Shown here: positions 9,127 to 18,503 of the stretch, in pieces
How the letters are laid out: each line of letters opens with the position of its first letter
Numbering within the stretch: position 1 is the stretch's first letter
Assembly: GCF_030070105.1 (NCBI RefSeq)
Contig: NZ_JASJOO010000002.1
Coordinates: forward strand, 682,001-746,000
Origin: Bermanella sp. WJH001
GTDB taxonomy: Bacteria > Pseudomonadota > Gammaproteobacteria > Pseudomonadales > Oceanobacteraceae
Reading direction: 5' to 3'
DNA: 64,000 nt
The notes under the pieces: model-generated
Seen by the model: only the letters and a program-made list of their open reading frames with translations
What the model was told of the DNA's origin: nothing
The model's database searches: none
Position numbers and translations under genes: made by a program

Positions 9127-10458
9127 TTATGCCTCTTTCTCAATACGCTCAAGGTTACCGCGTAAAATTGGACCGTACTCGTATTTACCTGAACAAACAT
9201 AAGTACAAAGCGCTAAGTCTTCTTCATCCAGCTCAAGTGCACCTAAGCTAATAGCAGAATCCATATCTTCTACAATTAATGCTCGCAACAACTGAGTTGG
9301 TAGAATATCCAACGGCATAATTTTCTCGTACGCACCTACAGGTACCATCGCACGCTCACTACCGTTGGTAGAGGTAGTAAAGTTCAATAGCTTTTTAGGT
9401 AACAACTTAGATAAATAAATGTTCTTCACTGAATGACGGTCAATACCCGCACGCAAATAGTGAAGCAGGTAACGTTCACGGCCTTCGGCTAATACCGATA
9501 CTTGATTAGCAAATCGACCAAGATAAGCAGTAGGACCAACTGCCGTGCGACCACCGAATACAGAACCCGAAATAACACGGTTCTCGCCGGCATTTAATTC
9601 GTTCGCTAAAAGCTCAGTTAAACACGCACCGACTCGAGTACGAATTAAACGAGGTTTAGACACTTGCGGACCCGCTAAAGAAATCACACGATCTGTGTTG
9701 ATTTTGCCTTCGGTAAACAACTGGCCAATTGCGATAACATCTTGATAGCCCACATGCCAAACGGTTTTTGTCGCGCTAACAGGATCAAGATGATGAATAT
9801 GTGTGCCTACTAAGCCAGCTGGGTGTGGACCTTTAACATCCACTACTTGTGCCTTACCAACCGGAATACTGGCTGCTGGTGATTTCGTTACAAACACCTT
9901 TTTACTTAAGCAAGATAAAACAGCTAGACCATTAGCAAATGCTTCTTTCTGCTCGGCAATAACAATAGCCGGATCCGCTGCAAGTGGGTTTGTATCTAGC
10001 GTAGATACAAAAATTGAACTTACGTCACTTTCAGGAGCAGGTGCTTTTGAAAATGGACGTGTACGAATAGCAGTCCACAAGCCAGACTCAATTAGCTGAG
10101 ACTCCACTTGTTGGCGCGTTAATGAAGATAGCTCACTGGCACTGAAGTGGCTATAAGTCACTTCTTCATTGCCTTCAACCTCAATCACAAGCGACTCAAA
10201 TACTCGACGCTTGCCACGGTTGATTTCAACAACCGTACCTGAAGCAGGAGCCGTGTATTGAACCCCTTCGTTTTTCTTATCAGTAAAGAGCAACTGCCCT
10301 TTTTTGACCTTATCACCCACCTGCACAAGCATGGTAGGTTTCATACCCACATAGTCAAAACCCACCAATGCGACCCTAGAGACATCATTACCTTTGGTAA
10401 TGGTTTGCTCCGGTTGCCCAGCAATTGGCAGGTCAAGACCTTTCTTGATGTTAATCAT
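9127..10458 (-). CDS. nqrA: Na+-translocating NADH:quinone reductase subunit A
   Basis: A 443-residue soluble subunit, first gene of the nqr operon. It begins [20 protein letters not shown], the typical NqrA start, and has the lipoyl-like domain ([20 protein letters not shown]) and the cysteine-containing C-terminal region. NqrA sits on the cytoplasmic side and interacts with NqrB near the quinone site. The ATG is preceded by AAGG about 5 nt upstream. The 267-bp region upstream carries the presumed operon promoter and a leader hairpin at 10501-10514. Confidence 0.97.
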   Translation of the reverse strand: MINIKKGLDLPIAGQPEQTITKGNDVSRVALVGFDYVGMKPTMLVQVGDKVKKGQLLFTDKKNEGVQYTAPASGTVVEINRGKRRVFESLVIEVEGNEEVTYSHFSASELSSLTRQQVESQLIESGLWTAIRTRPFSKAPAPESDVSSIFVSTLDTNPLAADPAIVIAEQKEAFANGLAVLSCLSKKVFVTKSPAASIPVGKAQVVDVKGPHPAGLVGTHIHHLDPVSATKTVWHVGYQDVIAIGQLFTEGKINTDRVISLAGPQVSKPRLIRTRVGACLTELLANELNAGENRVISGSVFGGRTAVGPTAYLGRFANQVSVLAEGRERYLLHYLRAGIDRHSVKNIYLSKLLPKKLLNFTTSTNGSERAMVPVGAYEKIMPLDILPTQLLRALIVEDMDSAISLGALELDEEDLALCTYVCSGKYEYGPILRGNLERIEKEA

Positions 10459-10500
10459 ATGCCTTGCCTAATCACAGTTTCAAAAGAAATCTTTGCGTTT

Positions 10501-10514
10501 GCGCCGCATGGCGC
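10501..10514. other. short GC-rich hairpin in the nqr leader
   Basis: GCGCC-GCAT-GGCGC forms a perfect five-bp stem. It lies 43-56 bp upstream of the nqrA start, inside the probable leader. On the + strand it is followed by TGCTTTTTT and looks like a small terminator; on the - strand (the transcript of nqr) it is preceded by an A-run. Confidence 0.4.
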
Positions 10515-10687
10515 TGCTTTTTTGCTTATTATTCAAACAGTTATGAGCAGAGTAAACGCTCTATTTCAACTGCTTGCTAGTATAATCATCGAATAACAAG
10601 GTGACTAGCTATAACTAAGCAATATTCTCAAAGCAATTGGGAATAAGTATAGCCAGAGTCATCTAGAATGCGTATTTTTTGATCATA

Positions 10688-10718
10688 CAAAAAAGCCGCT
10701 GTCTTGCAGCGGCTCTTT
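10688..10718 (-). terminator. terminator of the gap gene
   Basis: Read on the - strand: AGCCGCT, a seven-base loop, AGCGGC and a run of six T. It lies directly downstream of the gap stop codon. Confidence 0.85.
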
Positions 10719-10725
10719 TCATTAC

Positions 10726-12174
10726 TTACTTAACGAGTGGGTAAGCTGGGTAATCAACACCGCATAGTTGTTCTGCGATGCGCACTACCTGGCAGCTATA
10801 ACCATATTCGTTATCGTACCAAACATAAACGTTTACACGGTTGCCGCTTACGATTGTCGCTTCACCATCTACGATACCCGCACAACGGTTACCAACAAAG
10901 TCACTTGAAACCACTTCTGGGCTCGCAACGTAATCGATTTGCTTTTGTAATGGAGAATGCAAAGAGGTATCACGTAAAAATGCATTAAGATCTTCACGAG
11001 ACACTTCTTTATTAAGCGTCAAAGATAAAATAGCCATTGAAACATTTGGTGTTGGAACACGAATCGCGTTACCCGTCAGCTTACCTTTTAGTTCAGGTAA
11101 TGCTTTAGCAACTGCGCTCGCAGCACCCGTTTCTGTAATAACCATGTTCAGTGCTGCTGCACGACCACGACGATCACCACTATGGTAGTTATCAATCAAG
11201 TTTTGGTCATTTGTATAAGAGTGAACTGTTTCAACGTGACCACACTCAACACCATACTGATCATTAAGGGCTTTAAGAACAGGTGTAATCGCATTCGTGG
11301 TACAAGAAGCGGCAGACAAAATAGTGTCTTCTGCTTTCATATCAGCGTGGTTTACGCCGTAAACGATGTTTTTAATGTCACCTTTACCCGGTGCAGTTAA
11401 AAGCACACGAGAAATACCGTTACACGCAGCATGCTGACCAAGGCCATCCGCATCACGCCAAACACCCGTATTATCAATCAATAACGCATCTTTAATACCG
11501 TACTGAGTGTAATCAATCTCAGTTGGGTTTCCGGCATAAATAATATTGATGTAAGTACCGTTTACGATCAATGCACTGTTTTCTTCGTCTACTTGGATCG
11601 TGCCTTTGAAAGAGCCATGAATAGAGTCACGACGTAGCAAACTTGCACGCTTAACCAGGTCATCACCCTTACCTTTACGCACAACAATGGCACGTAAACG
11701 CATGCCAGTACCACCACCGGCTTTCTCAACCATGATGCGAGCAAGCAAACGACCAATACGTCCAAAACCGTATAGAACAACGTCTTTACCTTCAGCATCG
11801 GTCATTTCTTGTGCTGTCAGTTCAATTAGCTGGGCTTTAACAAAATCTTCTAAAGACGCGCCATTACCTTCTTTACGGAAGTTAACCGCCATTTTACCAA
11901 TATCGATATGGCAAGACTTAACGCCCATCTCTTTCAAGATAGTAATAACTGGGTAAGTTTCTTGAACAGAAAGCTCTTCTTTTTCCACCTGACGAACAAA
12001 ACGGTGAGCTTTTAAGATATCAATCACAGAACGATTGATAATTGGACGGCCATACACAGACAACACAACGTTGTTCTTACGGTATAAACCACCGATTAAT
12101 GGGATCATGGATTCTGCGGTTTCTTCACGCAACGTCCAATCAGACAAGCTGGCTTCACGAACATCTTGACTCAC
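10726..12174 (-). CDS. gap: glyceraldehyde-3-phosphate dehydrogenase, long form
   Basis: This NAD(P)-dependent enzyme interconverts glyceraldehyde 3-phosphate and 1,3-bisphosphoglycerate. It is the long Pseudomonas-type form: an N-terminal segment of about 130 residues (SDWTLREETAESMIPLIGGL) precedes the Rossmann motif GFGRIGR at 136-142 and the catalytic Cys of SAASCTTNAITP (C291). The frame is open to a GTG at 12270. I place the start at the GTG at 12174 because GAGG lies 8 nt before it and the resulting 482-residue protein begins like homologues. It is divergent from mfd, as remembered for P. aeruginosa. Confidence 0.9.
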   Translation of the reverse strand: MSQDVREASLSDWTLREETAESMIPLIGGLYRKNNVVLSVYGRPIINRSVIDILKAHRFVRQVEKEELSVQETYPVITILKEMGVKSCHIDIGKMAVNFRKEGNGASLEDFVKAQLIELTAQEMTDAEGKDVVLYGFGRIGRLLARIMVEKAGGGTGMRLRAIVVRKGKGDDLVKRASLLRRDSIHGSFKGTIQVDEENSALIVNGTYINIIYAGNPTEIDYTQYGIKDALLIDNTGVWRDADGLGQHAACNGISRVLLTAPGKGDIKNIVYGVNHADMKAEDTILSAASCTTNAITPVLKALNDQYGVECGHVETVHSYTNDQNLIDNYHSGDRRGRAAALNMVITETGAASAVAKALPELKGKLTGNAIRVPTPNVSMAILSLTLNKEVSREDLNAFLRDTSLHSPLQKQIDYVASPEVVSSDFVGNRCAGIVDGEATIVSGNRVNVYVWYDNEYGYSCQVVRIAEQLCGVDYPAYPLVK

Positions 12175-12436
12175 GGATATACCCTCGATACTTAGGCCAA
12201 AAAATTGTGCGGTATTATGCCCATAAAGGCCGCTGATCTCAATATTAATAGCATCATTAATCGGCGCCACACCTGACTGCTCATAGTTTAAACAGAGTGT
12301 TCAGAGCGAAAAAACATACCCGCCCATAAGTCGAACACCCATATTGCAACAATACAGCTAATCCCAGCAGGCAAACCTTAACAGGCCTCACTGCTTTGAG
12401 TACACTACCCTCCTTTTAAACTCTCTAAGGACAGTC

Positions 12437-15400
12437 ATGGCGGCCAACCCTCCATTACCAAGCAAATCTGGTGACATTTTATCTTGGGGTAATATTCAGG
12501 GTTCCCATCTAGCCCATGCCATCGCCGATTCTGCTAAGAGTTATACTGGTTTAACAATTGTTGTGGCCAACAACAGCAGCGAAAGCCAGCGGCTCACCGA
12601 AGAGATTCGCTACTTTTTCCAAGGTGAAGTTTTCAATCTTCCGGATTGGGAAACCCTTCCTTACGATTATTTTTCGCCACACCAAGATATAATTAGCGAG
12701 CGTTTAAGCACATTAGTTAAATTACCACAGGCAAAGAACAGCATACTGGTAATCCCTGCGCTGTCACTTCAACTGAAGCTTCCACCAGTTAACTACATTT
12801 TAGGTCACAGCTTTACCATTAAGGTAAGCCAAACACTTAACCTTGATGAATTAAAACCGCGCTTAATATCGGCAGGCTATCAAGCTGTCGACGGTGTATT
12901 TGAACATGGCGAGTTTTGTGTTCGCGGGGCTATTTTAGATATCTTCCCAATGGGGTCTGATCAGCCATTTCGCATTGAGTTATTTGATGATGAAGTTGAA
13001 AGTATCCGCTGGTTTAATGCAGAAACCCAGCGCTCTACAGAAACCACCCAAAGCATTGAACTCTTGCCTGCTAAAGAGGTACCTCTAGACAAAAGCGGAA
13101 TACGTACATTTAAACAACGCTGGTTTGATTTTTTTGAGTGTGACCCAAAAGAGTCCCCTCTGTACATTGATGTAACAAAACAAATTGCGCCAGGTGGTAT
13201 CGAATATTACTTGCCACTTTTTTTTGAAGAAACCGCCACCATATTTGACTATTTGCCTTTAGATTGCCAACTGGTTTTCAATCAAGATTTAGAAAAAAGC
13301 TTACAACATAATTGGAAAGACATAGAACATCGCTATGAAGAGCGACGTCATGATATTCGACATCCTGTACTGCCCCCCAATGAAATTTATTTAAATGATA
13401 ACCAAACCTTTGCACAATTTAAGCACTATGGCCGTATAAAAACATTCCAAGAAAACATTAAAGAACAAACAGGCCATTATAATTTTTCTCCACCGCAACT
13501 GCCGTCTCTTCAGGTCAATCATAAACAAGACAATCCATTAGAAGCCCTTGAAAACTTCTTAATGGAAAACAATGAAACCGTTGTGTTTTGTGTAGAAAGT
13601 GCCGGTCGCCGTGAGGCGCTATTAGAGTTACTTGAGCGCATTAACATCAGCCCTCAGGTCATCGATTCATGGTTCGATCTAAACGAACACGAATTTGAGT
13701 TTGCCATTACCACCGCCCCCATTGAAGACAGCTTTTTCAGCCAAACCCTTAACGCATGGCTAATCAGCGAGAATGCATTATTTGGTGAGCGTATTCGCCA
13801 AAGCCGACGCCAAAAACAAGAAAAAGATCAAAGTGAAAATGTCATTCGCAACCTAACCGAGCTCACAATGGGCGCAGCCGTGGTGCACATTGATCATGGG
13901 GTTGGTCGCTACAGAGGCATGCAAACCATAGAAGTTGATGGTGACGCCACTGAATTTGTCATGCTCGAATACGCCGACCAAGCCAAACTTTACGTACCCG
14001 TTTCGTCCTTGCACTTAATCAGTCGTTACAGCGGTGCTGATACCGACATGGCTCCCATGCATAAACTGGGAACCGAAAAATGGTCCGCACAACGTCGCAA
14101 GGCACTGGAAAAAATCCGCGATACAGCCGCAGAATTATTAGAAATATACGCCAAACGCGAAGCCAAACCTGGCCATGGATTCAGTTTTCCTCGTGATGAT
14201 TATGAGATTTTTAAATCTGATTTCCCTTTTGAAGAAACCGTTGACCAAAAAACGGCCATCAATGCCGTAATCACCGATATGATGAAAGCCAATCCGATGG
14301 ATCGACTCGTGTGTGGTGACGTTGGTTTTGGTAAAACAGAAGTGGCGCTTCGTGCTGCCTTTATTGCTGTACAAAATGGCATGCAAGTGGCCGTTCTCGT
14401 GCCAACCACTTTACTTGCACAACAACATTTCGAAACCTTTAGCGACCGCTTTGCTGACTGGCCAATAAAAGTTGAAGGTCTTTCACGCTTTAAAACGGGA
14501 CAAGCTAAAACCAAATCGCTGCAAATGTTAGAAGATGGCTCTGCTGACATTGTCATTGGTACACATAAATTATTGCAAGGTGATGTGAAATTCAAAAACC
14601 TTGGATTACTGATCATTGATGAAGAGCATCGCTTTGGGGTTCAACAAAAAGAAAAGGTAAAAGCTCTGCGCGCAGAGATAGATATCCTCACCATGACCGC
14701 AACCCCTATACCAAGAACATTAAATATGGCCATGTCAGGGGTACGAGATTTATCGATTATCGCGACACCTCCTGCTCGCCGATTAGCAGTTAAGACCTTT
14801 GTAAAAATTTGGGATGAACACTTAATAAAAGAAGCCGTGCTGCGTGAGATTTTACGCGGTGGGCAAGTTTACTTTTTGCATAATGAAGTCAAAACCATTG
14901 ATAAAGCCGCCGAAGATTTAGCCAAGCTGATTCCTGAAGCGCGTATCGGAGTCTCCCATGGCCAAATGTCAGAGCGACAACTGGAATCGGTTATGGGTGA
15001 TTTCTATCACAAACGCTTTAACGTTTTAATGTGTACCACCATCATTGAAACCGGTATTGATATCCCCAATGCAAATACCATTATTATTGAGCGCGCGGAT
15101 AAGTTTGGTTTAGCTCAATTACATCAACTACGTGGACGAGTGGGCCGAAGCCACCACCAAGCCTATGCCTATTTGCTTGCACCACAAGAAAAGAAAGTTT
15201 CTAAAGACGCAGAAAAACGCCTAGACGCCATCACAAATGCGCAAGATTTAGGCGCAGGCTTTATGCTCGCCACGCACGATTTAGAGATTCGTGGCGCTGG
15301 TGAGTTGTTAGGTGAAGAACAAAGCGGTCACATCCAAAACGTAGGCTTCAGCTTATATATGGAGCTATTAGACCGAGCCGTCGAAGCCATCAAAGAAGGC

Positions 15401-15880
15401 CGCGAACTTAGTCTTGATAATCCAACCGAGAATCAAGCGGAAATTAACTTACGCATACCAGCGTTAATCCCTGAGGATTATCTACCCGATGTTCACAATC
15501 GCCTGATCTTATACAAACGCATTGCCAATGCGAAAGACAAACATGAACTTAAAGACCTACAGGTTGAAATGATTGACCGCTTTGGCTTACTACCACAGCA
15601 GGTGAAATACCTATTCCAAGTCACAGAATTAAAATTCAAACTTGCATCATTAGGCATAGTGAAGTTAGATGCCGGTGATAGCCAAGGGCGCATGGAATTT
15701 GGCCCACAAACGTCAATTGACCCATATACAATGGTGCGCATGGTGCAAACCAAGCCCGCCAGCTATAAGCTAGATGGCTCAAATGCGTTTAAATTTATAT
15801 TTGATATGCCAGACGCACAAACGCGCTTCAGCACCATCAACCATGTATTAGATTTGCTTTCTCAACCAGGTACGCCATGA
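12437..15880 (+). CDS. mfd: transcription-repair coupling factor Mfd
   Basis: A 1147-residue ATP-dependent translocase that removes RNA polymerase stalled at DNA lesions and recruits UvrA. The order is typical: UvrB-homology region (LPDWETLPYDYFSPHQD near residue 70), the RNA polymerase-interacting domain around 475-490 (HIDHGVGRYRGM), the helicase core with Walker A GDVGFGKTE near 626, DEEH near 727, the helicase motif LRGRVGRS, and the C-terminal TRCF domain. AAGGA precedes the ATG. It overlaps the next gene by 4 bp (ATGA). Confidence 0.97.
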   Translation: MAANPPLPSKSGDILSWGNIQGSHLAHAIADSAKSYTGLTIVVANNSSESQRLTEEIRYFFQGEVFNLPDWETLPYDYFSPHQDIISERLSTLVKLPQAKNSILVIPALSLQLKLPPVNYILGHSFTIKVSQTLNLDELKPRLISAGYQAVDGVFEHGEFCVRGAILDIFPMGSDQPFRIELFDDEVESIRWFNAETQRSTETTQSIELLPAKEVPLDKSGIRTFKQRWFDFFECDPKESPLYIDVTKQIAPGGIEYYLPLFFEETATIFDYLPLDCQLVFNQDLEKSLQHNWKDIEHRYEERRHDIRHPVLPPNEIYLNDNQTFAQFKHYGRIKTFQENIKEQTGHYNFSPPQLPSLQVNHKQDNPLEALENFLMENNETVVFCVESAGRREALLELLERINISPQVIDSWFDLNEHEFEFAITTAPIEDSFFSQTLNAWLISENALFGERIRQSRRQKQEKDQSENVIRNLTELTMGAAVVHIDHGVGRYRGMQTIEVDGDATEFVMLEYADQAKLYVPVSSLHLISRYSGADTDMAPMHKLGTEKWSAQRRKALEKIRDTAAELLEIYAKREAKPGHGFSFPRDDYEIFKSDFPFEETVDQKTAINAVITDMMKANPMDRLVCGDVGFGKTEVALRAAFIAVQNGMQVAVLVPTTLLAQQHFETFSDRFADWPIKVEGLSRFKTGQAKTKSLQMLEDGSADIVIGTHKLLQGDVKFKNLGLLIIDEEHRFGVQQKEKVKALRAEIDILTMTATPIPRTLNMAMSGVRDLSIIATPPARRLAVKTFVKIWDEHLIKEAVLREILRGGQVYFLHNEVKTIDKAAEDLAKLIPEARIGVSHGQMSERQLESVMGDFYHKRFNVLMCTTIIETGIDIPNANTIIIERADKFGLAQLHQLRGRVGRSHHQAYAYLLAPQEKKVSKDAEKRLDAITNAQDLGAGFMLATHDLEIRGAGELLGEEQSGHIQNVGFSLYMELLDRAVEAIKEGRELSLDNPTENQAEINLRIPALIPEDYLPDVHNRLILYKRIANAKDKHELKDLQVEMIDRFGLLPQQVKYLFQVTELKFKLASLGIVKLDAGDSQGRMEFGPQTSIDPYTMVRMVQTKPASYKLDGSNAFKFIFDMPDAQTRFSTINHVLDLLSQPGTP

Positions 15881-16596
15881 TCATCCGTTTACTCTTGATA
15901 TTTATCACCATTAGCTCAAGCGCGTTTGCTGAAGACGAGACCCCAGTAAAAGAAGCGCGCTGGTATAAAATCAACCTGACATTGTTTCAGCAAAAGCCAG
16001 ATAGCCACTTAGATGAATCATTCAAATTCACACCTTTGCCGTTAAATATGGCGGATGTAATTGAACTTAAAAGTGCACGCCCATTGCCTTTGGCTAATTC
16101 GGGTATGAACGCTTCACTGGCCTTTCACCATGAAAATGCAAACAATCTAGCCTTTACAGAGCAAACGATTGATCAAGACTGGGCCGATAAAATGTCAAAA
16201 CTAGACCCAGTTAACCAACCCATTTTATACAACGCCCAATGGCAACAACCGGTTTATGACCAAAAGCACAGCTTACCAATTTACATTGAAAGCTCCATTC
16301 AACAGCTTGGCGTTCCTCAGTTGAAAGGTTTATTTTACTTGCACGTGTCTCGTTATTTGCACAGTAAAATTGATTTGCAGTTCATCCCTGAAAACGCCAA
16401 CACACCAACGCAGCTCATTAGCTTTCAAGAAAGCCGCCGCATGCGCAGTAAAGAGATTCATTACATTGATCACCCTTTAGTAGGCGCGATTATTCGTATT
16501 TTGCCAGTTGAACATCCACTTAAACTCAAAGAGCAACAGAACGTCCCTCAAAACAATCAACCTGCTTTAGATTCTGCTCTGAATGTTCGCCTATAA
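15877..16596 (+). CDS. CsiV-family periplasmic protein
   Basis: A 239-residue exported protein with a signal peptide MIIRLLLIFITISSSAFA cleaved before EDET. The stretch ARWYKINLTLFQQ just after it resembles the WYxVxLxxF motif of the CsiV family (PF10972), whose founder in Vibrio cholerae binds peptidoglycan and activates an amidase-like system. A gene of this kind follows mfd in Pseudomonas. Translation is coupled to mfd by a 4-bp overlap. The biochemical role is unknown. Confidence 0.7.
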   Translation: MIIRLLLIFITISSSAFAEDETPVKEARWYKINLTLFQQKPDSHLDESFKFTPLPLNMADVIELKSARPLPLANSGMNASLAFHHENANNLAFTEQTIDQDWADKMSKLDPVNQPILYNAQWQQPVYDQKHSLPIYIESSIQQLGVPQLKGLFYLHVSRYLHSKIDLQFIPENANTPTQLISFQESRRMRSKEIHYIDHPLVGAIIRILPVEHPLKLKEQQNVPQNNQPALDSALNVRL

Positions 16597-16600
16597 ATAA

Positions 16601-16638
16601 AAAAGCCCCTTGCAGCGTGTCATCTACAAGGGGCTTTT
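16601..16638. terminator. bidirectional terminator between the mfd operon and the MTI phosphorylase gene
   Basis: AAAAGCCCCTTG, a 14-base loop and CAAGGGGCTTTT form a perfect 12-bp stem with A and T tails. It lies between two convergent genes. Confidence 0.85.
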
Positions 16639-16654
16639 GCTTTGCTCTTTCGCT

Positions 16655-17407
16655 TTATTTATTCTCTAAAAAACCGGCAATAATAACCTGCACCCTATGC
16701 ATACCTTGATCTAAAACGTTACGAATATCATCCATGGTAATTAATTCGTCACTTTTACCTGCCGCTTTATTAACCACTAACGATAAACTGGCATAAGCTA
16801 TATTAAGCTCACGGGCCAAAACCGCCTCTGGCATGCCAGTCATCCCCACCACATCACAACCGTCTTTCTCTAAACGATTAATTTCTGCGATGGTTTCTAA
16901 TCGAGGGCCCTGTGTAGCTGCATAAACGCCGCCTTTTTGTACATCAATATTTTTTGATTGCGCTGCTTTGTATAATTTTTCAGACAAAACCGGATCATAC
17001 GGATGCGTAAAATCCACATGATCAAGCGGTTTATAAACACCATCAAAAAACGTATCTTCACGGCCATGGGTATAATCAATTATTTGATCAGGTATGCAAA
17101 TTGCCTGAGCATCCATCCCTTCAGTAATACCTCCCACAGCATTCACCGCAATAATCTCACTCACACCGGCTTGTTTGAGTGCCAACAGATTTGCTCGATA
17201 GTTAACCTTGTGCGGCGGCAACTTATGGGGATGGCCGTGGCGAGCCAAAAACACCACAGGCTGGCCAAATAACTCACCAAAGACCAAAGGAGAACTTGTT
17301 TGACCAAGGTCTGTTTCTACATTTTTTTCATGACTAATCGTTAAACCTGGATACTGGGTTAAACCAGTACCACCAATAAGGGCGGTCAGAGGCAAGGTTA
17401 TATTCAT
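16655..17407 (-). CDS. S-methyl-5'-thioinosine phosphorylase (MTAP/PNP family)
   Basis: A 250-residue phosphorylase of the PNP/MTAP family. It has the phosphate-binding start ALIGGTGLTQYPG, ARHGHPHKLPPHKVNYRAN (about 55-73), NAVGGI and the purine-site stretch VGMTGMPEAVLARELN. Overall it resembles P. aeruginosa PA3004, which prefers methylthioinosine and salvages polyamine-derived methylthioadenosine after deamination. Residue choice between MTI and MTA use cannot be fixed here, but length and synteny (next to the nagZ group) favour MTIP. It overlaps the mscS-like gene by 4 bp (ATGA). Confidence 0.85.
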   Translation of the reverse strand: MNITLPLTALIGGTGLTQYPGLTISHEKNVETDLGQTSSPLVFGELFGQPVVFLARHGHPHKLPPHKVNYRANLLALKQAGVSEIIAVNAVGGITEGMDAQAICIPDQIIDYTHGREDTFFDGVYKPLDHVDFTHPYDPVLSEKLYKAAQSKNIDVQKGGVYAATQGPRLETIAEINRLEKDGCDVVGMTGMPEAVLARELNIAYASLSLVVNKAAGKSDELITMDDIRNVLDQGMHRVQVIIAGFLENK

Positions 17408-18501
17408 ACTTTTTCAAATTTTTCCTGAACATTCACAACAGGCACTTTATTTTCCATGTAAATACTGCGACTTGGAAAGGCTATTTCAGCACCTTGCTCA
17501 AGAATGATCTCCCCAACTTTAAACAAAACATCCTGTTTAATGCTGTGAAAGACTTGCCAGTTGGTTGTATGGGTAAAGCAGTAAATAAAGAATTCTAAAG
17601 AAGAGTCCGCAAATCGATTAAAGTTAACCATCAGGGTTTGGGACTCATCAATATCCTGATGATTTTTTAACAAGTCTTCAACTTTTTCACAGATAGCACT
17701 CACTTGAGAAAAATCGCTATAGCGCACCCCTATGGTTTCATAGATACGACGGTGACTCATTCTTGATGGGTTCTCAATACTCACTTGGGTAAACACTGAA
17801 TTTGGAACATACAAAGGTCGTTTATCAAATGTACGAATTCGGGTTACACGCCAACCAATATTTTCTACTGTGCCCTCTATGTTGCGATCGGGGCTGCGTA
17901 CCCAGTCACCCACTGCAAATGGCTTGTCCAAGTAAACCATCAAACCTCCAAAGAAGTTTGCCAGTAAATCCTTAGAGGCAAATGCTACCGCTGCACCACC
18001 TACGCCACCAAACGCAATAATACCGCTTACAGACAAGCCTAATGTTTGAAAAACCACCAAACATGTAATCACCACAACGGTAATACGCAACAGCTTAAAA
18101 ATTGCGCTAATCGTGGTTTGATCCGCCTTGGTTTCTATTTTTCCTTTAAGAATTTGGTTTTCACGGATACGAATCAAACGCATGACAAACCAAGCAAAAA
18201 ACACAGCAGAAGAAACAACATATAAATGCTGTAACTTTGGAAGTAACTTAACGTCAAACTCGCACTGAATCACAAATAAGAAATACACAACAACACATAA
18301 CAACACGCCATAATAAAGTGGCGTTTCGAGTGCACCGACCACCGCATCATCAAATAAGTTTCTTGTATAGCTCGCTTTAACTTTTAGTTTTTTTATGACG
18401 GCCTTAGCAACAAAGTAAGCAATACCACCTAATAACAGGCCAACAAGCCCTTGCACCCACCAAATTGTTAAAAGTTCAAGCCACTGCTCTGTTTGCAACA
18501 T
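17404..18501 (-). CDS. MscS-family mechanosensitive channel
   Basis: A 365-residue membrane protein with about four to five helices. The MscS pore signature SGIIAFGGVGGAAVAFASKD lies near residues 155-175, followed by FFGGLMVYLDKPFAVGDWV and the beta domain. It would open under membrane tension to release solutes. The frame is open to a GTG two codons upstream, but GGAG lies five bases before the ATG at 18501, so that ATG is chosen. The nagZ stop is two bases upstream. As I remember it, this gene is absent between nagZ and the phosphorylase in Pseudomonas. Confidence 0.87.
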   Translation of the reverse strand: MLQTEQWLELLTIWWVQGLVGLLLGGIAYFVAKAVIKKLKVKASYTRNLFDDAVVGALETPLYYGVLLCVVVYFLFVIQCEFDVKLLPKLQHLYVVSSAVFFAWFVMRLIRIRENQILKGKIETKADQTTISAIFKLLRITVVVITCLVVFQTLGLSVSGIIAFGGVGGAAVAFASKDLLANFFGGLMVYLDKPFAVGDWVRSPDRNIEGTVENIGWRVTRIRTFDKRPLYVPNSVFTQVSIENPSRMSHRRIYETIGVRYSDFSQVSAICEKVEDLLKNHQDIDESQTLMVNFNRFADSSLEFFIYCFTHTTNWQVFHSIKQDVLFKVGEIILEQGAEIAFPSRSIYMENKVPVVNVQEKFEKV

Positions 18502-18503
18502 AA

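Noticed and set aside
14200-14616. 138-codon frame antisense to mfd
   Set aside because: Inside the helicase core of mfd, no family features.
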